Numbered from the stretch's first letter, positions 42,415 through 52,595 are shown. The stretch is DNA of 64,000 nucleotides from Tubiluchus corallicola (GCA_030141605.1 JAQGDQ010002369.1:372001-436000), one strand, 5' to 3'. Notes: generated by a model from the sequence alone, not told the origin. A program made the numbers and translations.

Positions 42415-43764
42415 ATGTTTGAGGCTTTAACAGAGAAGTTTCAGAATCTTGTCTCCTCCATCGCGCGGGAAAAGAAGCTTACCGAGGAAAATATTTCCGA
42501 TGCGGTAAGGCAGGTTCGCCTTGCCCTTTTGGAAGCTGATGTGAATTACACGGTTGCTTCCCGTTTCGTTAAGCGTGTCAAAGAAAGGGCTGTTGGCGAA
42601 GCCCTCATCAAATCGGTTACTCCTTCAGAACAGTTCATCAAGATCGTTCATGACGAGCTCACTGAGCTTATGGGCGGCGAGGAAACGGAACTTTCACTTA
42701 AGGACTGTCCTTCCATCTTCATGCTCTGCGGCCTACAGGGAAGTGGTAAAACCACGCATACAGCCAAACTGGTTCGATTTATCTCGAAAAAATATCCAAA
42801 GAAAAAAGTCCTTCTTGCTGCTTGCGACCTTCAACGGCCTGCTGCTGTTGAGCAGTTGAAAAGGCTTGCGAAAGATATCGATGTCGAAGTGTTCAGCATA
42901 GAGGGAGAAAAGAACCCTCGAAAGGTAGCGAAAAAAGCCAGAGAGAAAGCATTCCGGGAAATGGTCGATGTCCTCATTGTCGATACCGCGGGAAGATTGC
43001 ATCTTGATGATGCGCTCATGGATGAATTGCAGGATTTGAAAAAGATTTTAAATCCTAATGAAATTCTCTTTGTGGCGAATGCGACGACCGGTCAGGACGC
43101 GGTGAAAGTCGCAGCTGAGTTCGATGGACGGATCTCTATTACAGGGTCCATCCTCACGATGCTGGACGGTAATGCGCGGGCTGGGGCTGCCATTTCCATC
43201 CGTGAAATTACGCAGAAGCCTTTGAAATTCGAAGGAGTGGGAGAAAAGGCCGATGATATACAAATCTTTAATCCCAAATCGATGGCCGATCGAATCCTTG
43301 GAATGGGAGATGTCATCAATCTCGTTCGAAAAGCAGAAGAAAATCTTGATGAAGAGGAATCGAAAAAACTCGAAAAGAAACTAAAAAAAGCGACATTCAA
43401 CTATGATGACTACCTTAAGCAAATGGGAATGGTCAAAAAAATGGGATCATTCAAGAGTCTTTTGAAGATGGTTCCAGGGATCTCAATGGCCAAAGATATA
43501 GATCTTCCTGAAGAGGAATTCAAAAAAACCGAAGCCATTATTCTTTCAATGACTCCGAATGAACGGATTGAAAAGGATGAGCTCTCATATAGCCGCAGAA
43601 AGCGGATAGCTACAGGAAGTGCTACTGCGATCGACGATGTGAATCGGATGGTCAAAGGTTTTAAAAGAATGAAGAAATTTTTCAAGCAGATGCCTCGAAA
43701 GTCAGGCGGCTTGCCACAACTTAAACAAATGAAACAGAATATGGAGAAAATGCCATGGCGTTAG
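42415..43764 (+). CDS. ffh: Signal recognition particle protein Ffh (SRP54)
   Basis: 449 residues. N-domain (EALTEKFQNLVSSIAREKKL), G-domain with P-loop FMLCGLQGSGKTTHTAKLVR, DTAGRLHLDDALMDEL (G3) and NATTGQDAVKVA, and a Met-rich M-domain (RMVKGFKRMKKFFKQMPRKS) that binds 4.5S RNA and signal sequences. The ATG at 42415 begins the usual MFEALTEKF; the extra 14 codons upstream fall into the palindromic element and are not used. It overlaps the start of rpsP. Confidence 0.95.
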   Translation: MFEALTEKFQNLVSSIAREKKLTEENISDAVRQVRLALLEADVNYTVASRFVKRVKERAVGEALIKSVTPSEQFIKIVHDELTELMGGEETELSLKDCPSIFMLCGLQGSGKTTHTAKLVRFISKKYPKKKVLLAACDLQRPAAVEQLKRLAKDIDVEVFSIEGEKNPRKVAKKAREKAFREMVDVLIVDTAGRLHLDDALMDELQDLKKILNPNEILFVANATTGQDAVKVAAEFDGRISITGSILTMLDGNARAGAAISIREITQKPLKFEGVGEKADDIQIFNPKSMADRILGMGDVINLVRKAEENLDEEESKKLEKKLKKATFNYDDYLKQMGMVKKMGSFKSLLKMVPGISMAKDIDLPEEEFKKTEAIILSMTPNERIEKDELSYSRRKRIATGSATAIDDVNRMVKGFKRMKKFFKQMPRKSGGLPQLKQMKQNMEKMPWR

Positions 43765-44015
43765 TCATTCGGTTGAGACAACAAGGTAGTAAGAACCGCC
43801 AGACGTTTCGCTTAGTCGTTACTGATCGAAGAGCTCCTCGCGGAGGAAAATATGTAGAGATGCTGGGTTGGTATCAGCCTCTTCTGCCAAATGAAAAGAA
43901 CGGCTTTGTAAAAAGCGATCGAGTTCAACATTGGCTGAAAAACGGAGCTGAGATTACGGACAAAGCAAAAAGCTTGGTCAAACGTTTTGCTCCTGAGGTT
44001 TTAAAAACATCGTAA
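43755..44015 (+). CDS. rpsP: 30S ribosomal protein S16
   Basis: 86 residues. MALVIRLRQQGSKNRQTFRL, APRGGKYVEMLGWYQPLLPN and RVQHWLKNGAEITDKAKSLV are characteristic of S16. The start lies inside the last codons of ffh in another frame (10-base overlap), with GGAG about 8 bases upstream. ffh-rpsP-trmD-rplS is a common bacterial operon. Confidence 0.95.
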   Translation: MALVIRLRQQGSKNRQTFRLVVTDRRAPRGGKYVEMLGWYQPLLPNEKNGFVKSDRVQHWLKNGAEITDKAKSLVKRFAPEVLKTS

Positions 44016-44019
44016 TTGC

Positions 44020-44757
44020 ATGTTGGTCATCGATATTCTTTCCCTTTTCCCCGATTATTTTAGGGGACCTTTCGATGTGAGCATTCTGAAGAGAGCTCGC
44101 GAGATGAACCTTCTCGAAATTCGCCATACCGATATTCGTGATTTCTCGAAAGACAAGCATAAGAAAGTCGATGATAGGCCCTACGGAGGAGGCCCGGGAA
44201 TGATCCTGGCCCCTCAACCGACGATTGATGCGATCCGTGAAGTGAAAAAAGACAATTCGCATGTGGTCTATCTTTCACCACAGGGAACTCCCTTTTCGTC
44301 CCAGCGAGCTGAGGAGTTATCGAAAAAAGAACATCTCGTATTGCTTTGCGGCCACTATGAAGGAATTGACGAACGGATCATTGAAAAGGAAGTGGATGAA
44401 GAGATCAGCATAGGCGATTATGTTCTGACCAACGGATGTATCGCTGCGATTGCTTTGGTCGATGCAGTTTCCCGGTATATTCCCAATGTCCTTGGGCATC
44501 CGGATGCGGCTCGAGAAGATTCCTTTGAAGAGGGGATTTTCGATGCGCCCCATTACACGAGGCCAGAAATTTTTGAAGAACTTTCGGTCCCCGAAATATT
44601 ACTTGGGGGCCATCACGCCGAAATACAGAAATGGCGTTATGAACAAGGATTAAAAAAGACTCGCCAGGTACGTTCAGACCTCTATTTCCAGCATATTGCT
44701 GAAAAAATGAGATCTTCTGGCAAAAAAGAAAAGGAGAACGAAAGTGTGTCCGTCTAA
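44020..44757 (+). CDS. trmD: tRNA (guanine-37-N1)-methyltransferase TrmD
   Basis: 245 residues of the SPOUT class. N-terminus [20 protein letters not shown], then [17 protein letters not shown], and the knot region [13 protein letters not shown] with [13 protein letters not shown]. The C-terminal domain has [20 protein letters not shown] with GHH. It methylates G37 of tRNAs reading CNN codons and so prevents +1 frameshifting. It is 4 bases after rpsP and overlaps rplS by 14 bases. Confidence 0.95.
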   Translation: MLVIDILSLFPDYFRGPFDVSILKRAREMNLLEIRHTDIRDFSKDKHKKVDDRPYGGGPGMILAPQPTIDAIREVKKDNSHVVYLSPQGTPFSSQRAEELSKKEHLVLLCGHYEGIDERIIEKEVDEEISIGDYVLTNGCIAAIALVDAVSRYIPNVLGHPDAAREDSFEEGIFDAPHYTRPEIFEELSVPEILLGGHHAEIQKWRYEQGLKKTRQVRSDLYFQHIAEKMRSSGKKEKENESVSV

Positions 44758-45313
44758 TGTCATAGAAGAAATTACGCAATCACATCTAAAAAAAGAGATC
44801 CCGTCTTTTAAAGTTGGCGATACTGTTCGCGTTCATACCCGAATCATCGAGGGGAACAAAGAGCGGATCCAGGTCTTTATGGGAACAGTTATTGCGAGAA
44901 AAGGAACTGGTGTTTCTGAAACATTCTCTGTCTATCGGAATGCATATGGTTCCAGCATGGAGCGTGTTTTCGTTTTACACAGTCCTCGCATCTCCAAAGT
45001 TGAAGTAGTTCAGGCAGGAAGAGTAAGAAGAGCAAAACTCTACTATCTTCGTGGCGCTTCCGGTAAAGCTGCAAAAGTTCAGCAGGAACTTCGCATGAAG
45101 GAAATCCAGAAAGAAGCACCTGTCGCTGCACCAGCTGAAGAAAAAGCTGCAAAGCCTGCAGAAACAGAAGAAGAGAAAAAAGAGAAGCTTCTGAAAACAG
45201 CTGGAAAAGCATTGGGCACTGAGAAAAAAGATACCGGTCCAATGAAAGTGACACCGAAAAAGAAAGACACTGAAAAGAAAAAAGAAGAGAAAGACCAGGA
45301 AAAGGAAAAATAA
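44744..45313 (+). CDS. rplS: 50S ribosomal protein L19 with long charged C-terminal tail
   Basis: 189 residues. The first 115 or so match L19: [33 protein letters not shown] and [13 protein letters not shown] with the [12 protein letters not shown] stretch. The remaining 70 residues are an Ala/Lys/Glu-rich tail ([20 protein letters not shown] ... [13 protein letters not shown]) absent from most L19 proteins. The start is a GTG inside the end of trmD, with AAGGAG 8 bases upstream. The tail may be a lineage-specific extension; rpmE in this window also carries an extreme Lys tail. Confidence 0.92.
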   Translation: MCPSNVIEEITQSHLKKEIPSFKVGDTVRVHTRIIEGNKERIQVFMGTVIARKGTGVSETFSVYRNAYGSSMERVFVLHSPRISKVEVVQAGRVRRAKLYYLRGASGKAAKVQQELRMKEIQKEAPVAAPAEEKAAKPAETEEEKKEKLLKTAGKALGTEKKDTGPMKVTPKKKDTEKKKEEKDQEKEK

Positions 45314-45417
45314 CCTTTTCGGTCTCTCTATGTTTTTCTGTAAAAAAAGTGTGTCCATTTTTTTCAAAAAGCTATATAGAAATTTAACTTTAAGTATCTA
45401 TATAGCTAGGACACAGA

Positions 45418-46098
45418 TTGGATCAGAGTGCCGCGCTTTCTAAGCAGGAACGGAAACGATTAGAAGAAATGACTCTTTATGAAAGCAGAGTTCGGGAAAA
45501 AGGTTTTCGATTTATAGCCGGTGTCGATGAAGCAGGAAGAGGTCCTCTCGCAGGACCTGTTGTAGCATCGGCCTGTATCCTTCCTGAAGGATATCTTCTT
45601 GAAAATCTCAATGACAGCAAACTACTCACACCTGCATTAAGAGAAACACTTTACCATCAGCTCATCGAACATCCCCAAGTCCAGTATGGAATCGGGATTG
45701 TCGATCCGAAAACAATCGATGAGATCAATATACTTCAAGCATCTTTTCAGGCGATGATAATCGCTGTAGAAAACCTTCCTCAAAAACCTGATTATCTTTT
45801 GATTGATGGAAAGCAGATCCCTAACCAGACCATTCCTGCTGAAGGAATCATCAAGGGGGACAGTCTTTCTTTATCTATTGCGGCCGCATCTATCTTGGCC
45901 AAATATACACGCGATCAAATCATGGATGAAAATCATAAACGGTGGTCCAATTACGGGTTTGCCAGTCATAAAGGGTATGCTACGAAAGCACACATTGATG
46001 CGATCAAAGCACATGGACCTTGTCCTGTTCATCGTCTCTCTTTCGAGCCGGTGAAAACCTTTGTTCTGAAGCACAAACCCCTTCCCGTTACAAACTAA
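45418..46098 (+). CDS. rnhB: Ribonuclease HII
   Basis: 226 residues. The catalytic motif FIAGVDEAGRGPLAGPVV gives the D-E-x-G-R-G signature; LLIDGKQIP and KGDSLSLSIAAASILAKYTR carry the other acidic residues. It removes ribonucleotides and RNA primers from DNA. A TTG start is needed for the full 226 residues; the ATG at 45472 (AGAAG nearby) would give a 208-residue protein that is still complete for the fold. It follows rplS as in Chlamydia; there the next gene is gmk, while here six transporters intervene. Confidence 0.9.
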   Translation: MDQSAALSKQERKRLEEMTLYESRVREKGFRFIAGVDEAGRGPLAGPVVASACILPEGYLLENLNDSKLLTPALRETLYHQLIEHPQVQYGIGIVDPKTIDEINILQASFQAMIIAVENLPQKPDYLLIDGKQIPNQTIPAEGIIKGDSLSLSIAAASILAKYTRDQIMDENHKRWSNYGFASHKGYATKAHIDAIKAHGPCPVHRLSFEPVKTFVLKHKPLPVTN

Positions 46099-46165
46099 GT
46101 TCTTTCAAATTTGCAAAAGAAAAACTTTATTCATAAGATGAAGTTCGACAAGGAAATTTCATCGA

Positions 46166-47446
46166 ATGAATACTCCTCCAAATGTACAGAAACGTGTCCT
46201 CTGGGCAGCATCTGTTGGAAGTTTTTTAGATCTTTTTGACTTCAGTATCTTCGGATATTTCTCTCCTGCGTTAGCAGCTGTTTTTTTCCCTGAAATGGAC
46301 CATAGGCAAGCCGTTATGTGGATCTTTGCTATTTATACCATAGGATTCCTGGTACGTCCTTTCGGGGCTCTGATGTTTGGATACTATGGGGATACAAAGG
46401 GGCGGAGAGATATGCTGGTGCTGTCACTGATCATGATGGCTATCACAACCTTTCTGATCGGAGCATTGCCTTCCGGTTTTACGATTGGTGTGACTGCTTC
46501 TCTCCTTTTATTGTTTTTTCGACTCCTTCAAGGGTTTGCCTGCGGAGGAGAGTTTTCAGGCGCTGCTATTTTTGCCGTGGAATACTCTCCTCCCAGGAAA
46601 AGGGGGTTCTATTCAAGCTGGGTCTATTTTTCTGTCACTTTAGGTCTATTGGTAGGATCGGGCTTGGCCAGTCTTTTATCCCTCTCGCTTCCAGACGCGG
46701 CGCTCCTTTCGATTGGATGGAGGATCCCATTCCTTTTCGGGGTCCTACTTGCTTTTGTAGGTATTTTTCTAAGGAAGTCCTTAAGTGACACTCCTGTCTT
46801 TCTTCAGTTGAAAGAACCGAAAAAAACCATCGAGGCTCCGATTTCGCATTTGTTTACTCACCACAAGAGTGAGATGCTCATCGGTCTAGGCCTATTGGCA
46901 GCTCCTGCTGCTCTTGTAGGATTGAATTTCATGTATCTTTCGACTTTCCTTATTATTTTTGTCCGCATCCCTATTCAGCAGGCGCTTTTTTTCAATGCTC
47001 TGACTCTCGTTATTCTTCTGGTTTGCATTCCATTCATTGGTTATCTCTCAGATCTGATTGGGAGGAAATTCATCTATTTTGCAGGGACCTTAGCTACTTT
47101 GATCATTGCATTTCCCCTCTTCCATTTCATGGAAGCCGTGTCATTTTTCTATTTGATTATTGCACAGGTCTTTTTTGGAATCTTTTCTGCTTGTGTTCTG
47201 GGAGTCTTCCCCGTCATTTTATGCGAACTATTTCCGGCAACGGTTCGGTACAGTGGAGTTGCTCTTACTTTGAATGTAGGTTTTGCCATTTTTTGTGGCA
47301 CTGTTCCCTTTATTGTAAATTACCTGGTCGAAACCACCTATGAAGTGACAGCCCCAGGAGGGTATCTTTTTATTTGTGCCTTGATTTCCTTGATCACTTT
47401 AGTGAAATACAAAGAGACCGCTGATAAAAAACTGAAAGTGGAATAA
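46166..47446 (+). CDS. MHS-family (ProP-like) MFS transporter 1
   Basis: 426 residues and 12 hydrophobic helices. Metabolite:H+ symporter signatures: GSFLDLFDFSIFGYFSPALA (helix 1), GYYGDTKGRRDMLVLSL (motif A), RLLQGFACGGEFSGAAIF (the R..QG...GGE block), EYSPPRKRGFYSSW (motif after helix 5) and GYLSDLIGRKFIYF (second motif A). Relatives carry proline/betaine, alpha-ketoglutarate, citrate or shikimate; the substrate cannot be read here. It is first of six tandem paralogues, with 67 bases after rnhB. Confidence 0.85.
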   Translation: MNTPPNVQKRVLWAASVGSFLDLFDFSIFGYFSPALAAVFFPEMDHRQAVMWIFAIYTIGFLVRPFGALMFGYYGDTKGRRDMLVLSLIMMAITTFLIGALPSGFTIGVTASLLLLFFRLLQGFACGGEFSGAAIFAVEYSPPRKRGFYSSWVYFSVTLGLLVGSGLASLLSLSLPDAALLSIGWRIPFLFGVLLAFVGIFLRKSLSDTPVFLQLKEPKKTIEAPISHLFTHHKSEMLIGLGLLAAPAALVGLNFMYLSTFLIIFVRIPIQQALFFNALTLVILLVCIPFIGYLSDLIGRKFIYFAGTLATLIIAFPLFHFMEAVSFFYLIIAQVFFGIFSACVLGVFPVILCELFPATVRYSGVALTLNVGFAIFCGTVPFIVNYLVETTYEVTAPGGYLFICALISLITLVKYKETADKKLKVE

Positions 47447-47447
47447 T

Positions 47448-48728
47448 ATGAAAGTGCGGGAACTGTTCAGTAAGAGAAAAGTCGTCATAGGAATTAGCAT
47501 CGGAAGTCTGTTGGAATCCTATGACTTTGCTCTTTTTGCCTACTTTGTCCCGATCCTCACTCCTTTATTTTTCCCAAAGGATAATCCGTTCCTAGCCGTT
47601 TTTTATTTTATGGGAATTTATTCTTCGAGCTATCTCATGAGGCCTTTAAGCGGCTTTTTCTTTGGCTATTTCGGAGATACTGTAGGCCGCAATCGGATGT
47701 TGATCCTATCTATATTGCTCATGGCGTTTCCTACTCTCTTTATCGGGATCTTGCCCACACGAGATCAAGTCGGGGCCTGGGCTCCCACACTGCTGTTGTT
47801 CACAAGGCTTCTTCAGGGATTTGCTTTAGGGGGAGAATTGTCGGGAGCAACGGTTTATTTAGCTGAAGAAGCTCCCAAAGAACATAGAGGGTTCTATTGC
47901 AGTTGGCCTTTTTTTGCTGCAACTCTCGGCCTGATCTTTGGAACGGGATCTATTGCTTTATTGGATGGGTATTTGACGAAAGACCAACTCTTTATGTGGG
48001 GATGGAGAATCCCTTTTCTTTCGGGAATCTTTCTTGCTGTAGTGGGCTTTTATCTAAGGAAAAATATTCCTGAAACACAACTGTTTGAAAAATTAAAGAG
48101 AGAAAATCTTGTTTTAGACAATCCCTTGAAAACAACTTTTACCCAATACTGGCGAACCCTTCTATTTGCCTTCGGACTTGTTGCAGGAACAGCAGCACTC
48201 GTCGGTATGAATTTTCTATATTTATCTACTTTTTTAGTGACTTTTGTGGGTCTTCCTCTGAAGAAGTCTCTATTTCTGAATACGTTCATCAGTACGATTT
48301 TAGCGATCTTTATTCCAGTTATGGCTCATCTTTCAGACAGAATAGGAAGAAAATATGTCCTGATATGGGGATACATCGCTCTTTTGATCATCACTGTGCC
48401 TTTCTATCACCTAATTCGATTTGGACACCCGATCATTTTGCTGTTCGTTCTCTTTTTCTTTGGCCTCTTTTCGGCTTGCATTTTAGGTCTCACAGGAGTT
48501 GTTTTAGCTGAACTTTATCCTACACATATTCGGTATAGCGGTTTTTCCGTCTCATACAATATTGGTTTTGGAATATTCGCAGGACTTGTACCTTTTGTTG
48601 TTCTTTTTCTTATTCGTCTTACTGGACACATTTATGCTCCAAGCTGGTTTATCATTGCTTGTTTGATTCTTTCTTTGCTTTGTGTATTAAAGTTAAAAGA
48701 GATGGCAAACAGCTCGCTTCCTGAATAA
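47448..48728 (+). CDS. MHS-family MFS transporter 2
   Basis: 426 residues. Same signatures as gene 1 with substitutions: GSLLESYDFALFAYFVPILT, GYFGDTVGRNRMLILSI, RLLQGFALGGELSGATVYL, EAPKEHRGFYCSW and AHLSDRIGRKYVLIWG. It starts 1 base after the stop of gene 1, so the two must share an mRNA. Among the six it is closest to gene 1 in the helix 7-8 region (GMNFLYLSTFLVTFV against GLNFMYLSTFLIIFV). Confidence 0.85.
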   Translation: MKVRELFSKRKVVIGISIGSLLESYDFALFAYFVPILTPLFFPKDNPFLAVFYFMGIYSSSYLMRPLSGFFFGYFGDTVGRNRMLILSILLMAFPTLFIGILPTRDQVGAWAPTLLLFTRLLQGFALGGELSGATVYLAEEAPKEHRGFYCSWPFFAATLGLIFGTGSIALLDGYLTKDQLFMWGWRIPFLSGIFLAVVGFYLRKNIPETQLFEKLKRENLVLDNPLKTTFTQYWRTLLFAFGLVAGTAALVGMNFLYLSTFLVTFVGLPLKKSLFLNTFISTILAIFIPVMAHLSDRIGRKYVLIWGYIALLIITVPFYHLIRFGHPIILLFVLFFFGLFSACILGLTGVVLAELYPTHIRYSGFSVSYNIGFGIFAGLVPFVVLFLIRLTGHIYAPSWFIIACLILSLLCVLKLKEMANSSLPE

Positions 48729-48738
48729 TGGATTGAAT

Positions 48739-50034
48739 ATGGAAACACATTTAAGTGATACCACCCGAAAAAAAATCATGATTGCTGTCGCTCTGGGCAG
48801 TCTTCTCGAGCTTTATGATTTCACAATCTTTACGTATTTCATGAGTTTTCTCATGCCCGTCTTTTTTCCTGATGCATCGAAAGAGACTGCTTTTGTTTAC
48901 ATGATGTTGATCTATTCGGCAAATTTTTTCGTCCGCCCCCTCAGCAGTTTTTTCTGGGGCTATTGGGGAGATAAGAAGGGAAGAATCCCAATGCTGATCA
49001 TCTCCATCACGATCATGGCAATCACCACATTCCTTTTGGGGATTCTTCCATCGACAAAGTTGATCGGAATGACTGCTCCTATACTTCTCGTGATCATACG
49101 CATGATACAAGGTATCTCTTTTGGAGGAGAATTTCCTGGAGCCATGTGTTTTGCTTTGGAATATGCTCCTCAAGATAAGCGAGGTCTCTATGTCAGCTGG
49201 ATTTATGCAATGGGTACGATTGGGCTGCTTTTAGGAACGATCTTATTGGGATTCCTCTTGATCAACTACAGCATGGAAGATGTCCAGGCCTGGGGTTGGA
49301 GAGTTCCTTTTATCTTGGGAATTATCCTTACTGGGGTTGCGCTTTATCTGAGAAAGCAAATTCCTCATTCTTTGATGTTCCTAAGGGCAAAGCATGAGAA
49401 TATGCTCGTGCAAAATCCTGTCCGCCATATTTTCAAGAATAATTTCAAACAAATTGTTCATGGATTTTTCCTAACGTGCAGGCCGGCAGCCATGATCGGC
49501 GTTGATTTTATGTATATATCTCTCTTTGTGATTAAATTCCTCCACTATCCTATCGAATATTCTTTCTATCTGAACTTTTTCATCTGTCTTCTCTTTGCGG
49601 TTTTTATCCCTGTCATGGGGTATATTTCTGACAGGATGGGAAGAAAATATATTTTGTGGAGGGGACTGATTGCACAAATTATTCTCTCTTATCCCTTGTA
49701 TCACTCCATTGAACAGGGGCATGTGGTCTATACGGGAATTGTCCTTTTCTTCTTTGGAATCTTTGGTGCATGCATCTTGGGAGGCGCAGGAGTGGCTCTC
49801 ACAGAAATGTTTCCCACGAATGTCCGTTATACCGGGGTTTCTATCTGTTTCAATTTTGCCTATGGAATTTTTACAGGAATGGTCCCGATGAGCACTATTC
49901 TTTGGACAAACCATTTTGGCTATCTCCCTCTCTTGGGGATATACCTGATCATTTGCATGTTCATTTCCATTGTAGCCCTGTGGAGACTGAAGGAAACTTA
50001 TCAAAAGCCTTTGGAACTTGGGAGTACTGAATGA
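48739..50034 (+). CDS. MHS-family MFS transporter 3
   Basis: 431 residues. GSLLELYDFTIFTYFMSFLM, GYWGDKKGRIPMLIISI, RMIQGISFGGEFPGAMCF, EYAPQDKRGLYVSW and GYISDRMGRKYILWRG. I use the ATG at 48739; a TTG 6 bases upstream is less likely. Its 3' end overlaps the upstream open region of gene 4. Helix 7 contains HGFFLTCRPAAMIGVDFMYI, with a Cys-Arg not seen in the other members, which may bear on substrate. Confidence 0.85.
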   Translation: METHLSDTTRKKIMIAVALGSLLELYDFTIFTYFMSFLMPVFFPDASKETAFVYMMLIYSANFFVRPLSSFFWGYWGDKKGRIPMLIISITIMAITTFLLGILPSTKLIGMTAPILLVIIRMIQGISFGGEFPGAMCFALEYAPQDKRGLYVSWIYAMGTIGLLLGTILLGFLLINYSMEDVQAWGWRVPFILGIILTGVALYLRKQIPHSLMFLRAKHENMLVQNPVRHIFKNNFKQIVHGFFLTCRPAAMIGVDFMYISLFVIKFLHYPIEYSFYLNFFICLLFAVFIPVMGYISDRMGRKYILWRGLIAQIILSYPLYHSIEQGHVVYTGIVLFFFGIFGACILGGAGVALTEMFPTNVRYTGVSICFNFAYGIFTGMVPMSTILWTNHFGYLPLLGIYLIICMFISIVALWRLKETYQKPLELGSTE

Positions 50035-50062
50035 GTTTGGAACTGGACATGATGGAAGAGGA

Positions 50063-51340
50063 ATGACGTTGGAAAATCGATCGGTTCGTATCAAGCTTTT
50101 GATCGCATTGGGCCTCGGCGGCTTTTTAGAAACATACTATATTTATCTCGTTACCTATCTTCTTCCTTTTTTCAGCACCTTTTTCTTCCCAAAAGGATTT
50201 CCATTGTTTTGGAGTTATCTATTGCTTTATATGGCGTGGTTCCTTGTACAGCCTCTGAGTAGTTTCTACTTTGGCCATTATGGGGATAAATATGGAAGAA
50301 AGAAGAGGCTGGTCGTCTCTCTTGTGATCATGGCCGTCTCTGTTTTTCTAATCGGTGTTCTTCCTTCCTACGATACAATAGGAGTTTGGGCCTTCATCTT
50401 CTTTGTCCTCCTAGTCTGGCTTCAGGGCTTTTCATTCGGAGGAGAGTTTGGAGCTGCGACGACCTTTTTGACTGAATATGCCCCCAAAGAGAAAAAAGGG
50501 TTTTATGTCAGCTGGGTTTACTTTTCAACATTTCTAGGTATTTTCTTCGCCTCGTCTGTTTCAGGCTTTGTCTATGATGCCAAGAGCTGGAACTGGCGCT
50601 ATCCTTTCCTCATTGGCCTATTGCTCACTCTGATTGGGATCTACTTGCGTGCAAAGATTCCGGAGACACCGGTCTTCCGAAAAATGGTTGATGAAAATCG
50701 AGTTTCTCCAGCTCCTGTCAGCCATATGTTCCGCAACTATTGGAAAACGCTTCTTCTGACTATTGGGATCACCATAGGAATTGCGGTCATCCTCGGTTTT
50801 CAATTTGAGTTCCTGGAGTATTTTTTCATTCATGTCATAAAGATAGACAGGGATCATGCTCTTTTTTTGAACAGCTTTACCTCATTGGTCATCATTCTTT
50901 TCATCCCATTTGCGGGAGCCATTTCTGATAAAGTGGGAAGAAAATACGCTCTATTCTGGGGTTATGCCGCCCTTGCCATCATCTCATTTCCTCTCTTTCT
51001 TCTTGTTGTCAAGGGACACCCTGCTTTTACGATGATTGTCCTCTTCTTTTTTGGTCTTTTTGGCGCCTGTGTTCTGGGACTTCTGGGACTCTATATCGCC
51101 GAACAGTTTCCTACATCGGTAAGACTCACCGGATTTTGTTTTGCGCTAAATATTGGACTTGGTGTTTTCGAGACTGTGATTTCCCTCATGACCGAATATG
51201 AGGTAACTTTTCTTCCGAATACCTATTCGGCTGCTCTTTTTGTGACGGGTGGATGTTTGATCGCCCTTCTATGCCTGAAGGGAACTTCGGAGAGTGCTTT
51301 CAATCCTTTAAAAGAAGAAATAGACGAAAATCCATTATGA
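50063..51340 (+). CDS. MHS-family MFS transporter 4
   Basis: 425 residues from the ATG at 50063, which has GGAAGAGG directly upstream; the frame is open 15 codons further but that stretch overlaps gene 3 only weakly. GGFLETYYIYLVTYLLPFFS has a Tyr-Tyr in place of the usual Tyr-Asp of helix 1. GHYGDKYGRKKRLVVSL, WLQGFSFGGEFGAATTFL, EYAPKEKKGFYVSW and GAISDKVGRKYALFWG follow. Loss of the helix-1 Asp, which is present in genes 1-3, suggests a change of coupling or substrate starting with this member. Confidence 0.83.
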   Translation: MTLENRSVRIKLLIALGLGGFLETYYIYLVTYLLPFFSTFFFPKGFPLFWSYLLLYMAWFLVQPLSSFYFGHYGDKYGRKKRLVVSLVIMAVSVFLIGVLPSYDTIGVWAFIFFVLLVWLQGFSFGGEFGAATTFLTEYAPKEKKGFYVSWVYFSTFLGIFFASSVSGFVYDAKSWNWRYPFLIGLLLTLIGIYLRAKIPETPVFRKMVDENRVSPAPVSHMFRNYWKTLLLTIGITIGIAVILGFQFEFLEYFFIHVIKIDRDHALFLNSFTSLVIILFIPFAGAISDKVGRKYALFWGYAALAIISFPLFLLVVKGHPAFTMIVLFFFGLFGACVLGLLGLYIAEQFPTSVRLTGFCFALNIGLGVFETVISLMTEYEVTFLPNTYSAALFVTGGCLIALLCLKGTSESAFNPLKEEIDENPL

Positions 51341-51356
51341 CTTGGGAGTTATTCTA

Positions 51357-52595
51357 ATGAAATACAAGGTTCTCATTGCGGTCTGTATCGGGGGTTTTTT
51401 ACAGAGTTATAATTCCTATATCGCCCAATACTTCACCGATGCAACCCTTGGTCTGTATATTTCCAAGGACCATGAGGCCATTTTCTATTATTTGAATTTG
51501 ATTCCCTGGCTCATCATCTGGCCTCTGAGCTCATTTTACTTTGGCCCTGTAGGAGACCGGAAAGGAAGAAAGCCGATGCTGGTCCTTTCCATGATGCTAA
51601 TGGCTATCTCGACTTTTCTTCTTGGTGTTTTGCCCACCTATGCCCAGATAGGCATTCTTGCATCTGTCCTGATGTTTCTATTAAATTGCGTGCAGGGATT
51701 TGCCTTCGGCGGGGAATTTGGAGGGGCTGTTTCCCTTTTGCTCGAATATGCCCCCCCCAAACGGCGAGGCCTTTACCTCAGTTGGCTCATGTTCAGCATT
51801 TTCATAGGAATATTATTCGTGGCGCTATTGAGTGCCTGGTTTTACGAGAGCTTCTCTTCTGAATTCTTCAAAAATTGGGGATGGAGAATATTGATCCTTG
51901 CGGGAATCGTCATGATTTTTCCTGCGGCTTACCTGCGAGCAGCTGTACCGGAAAGTCCGGTCTTCACCCAAATCGCACCATTGAAGGCTCCTCTCAAACA
52001 ACTCTTTTCGCAATATGGGAAAAATGTACTCTTGGGGATAGGCCTATGCCTCGGTCCTGCTGTCTGGATCGGTTTTCATTTTGATTTTCATACGACATTC
52101 TTCATCGATTTTGTCGGTGTTACTAAAATGAACGCCTTTCTTCTTCTTTCCTATACGACGATCATTTTTCTTGTTTTCATTCCCATTATGGGCGCTGCAT
52201 CTGACAAGCTTGGAAGAAAGTTCATCTTTTACTGGGGATGTATTGCGATGGCAGTCATTTCCTGGCCTCTCTTTCAGCTAGTCAAACTGCACCATCCGGC
52301 GATCCTTTTCATCGTGCTTTTTTTCTTTGGGTTTTTCTCTGCTTTTCTCTTCAGCGTCCTCTCCTGTTTTATCGGAGAACTTTTTCCGACTAACGTCAGA
52401 TATTCCGGCTACTCCATTGCGAGCAATATAGGAATTGGAGTCTTTGAGACTATCATTCCTCCTTTGGCTATTCTCAGTATCCGGTATTACAATCTCTATC
52501 TCTCGGCCCTTATGGTCTCACTGGCCTGCATCGTTTCTCTCGTTTGCGCCTACTTTTTAAAAGAGACAGCTTTTCACGAATTGGAGAATGAATGA
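51357..52595 (+). CDS. MHS-family MFS transporter 5
   Basis: 412 residues. GGAG 8 bases before the ATG. GGFLQSYNSYIAQYFTDATL (helix 1 Asp replaced by Asn), GPVGDRKGRKPMLVLSM, NCVQGFAFGGEFGGAVSLL, EYAPPKRRGLYLSW and GAASDKLGRKFIFYWG. It is closest to gene 6 (shared VSLL.EYAP, LFVALL.AWFY, and FHFDF..TFFIDFVG). The stop overlaps the gene 6 start (ATGA). Confidence 0.85.
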   Translation: MKYKVLIAVCIGGFLQSYNSYIAQYFTDATLGLYISKDHEAIFYYLNLIPWLIIWPLSSFYFGPVGDRKGRKPMLVLSMMLMAISTFLLGVLPTYAQIGILASVLMFLLNCVQGFAFGGEFGGAVSLLLEYAPPKRRGLYLSWLMFSIFIGILFVALLSAWFYESFSSEFFKNWGWRILILAGIVMIFPAAYLRAAVPESPVFTQIAPLKAPLKQLFSQYGKNVLLGIGLCLGPAVWIGFHFDFHTTFFIDFVGVTKMNAFLLLSYTTIIFLVFIPIMGAASDKLGRKFIFYWGCIAMAVISWPLFQLVKLHHPAILFIVLFFFGFFSAFLFSVLSCFIGELFPTNVRYSGYSIASNIGIGVFETIIPPLAILSIRYYNLYLSALMVSLACIVSLVCAYFLKETAFHELENE

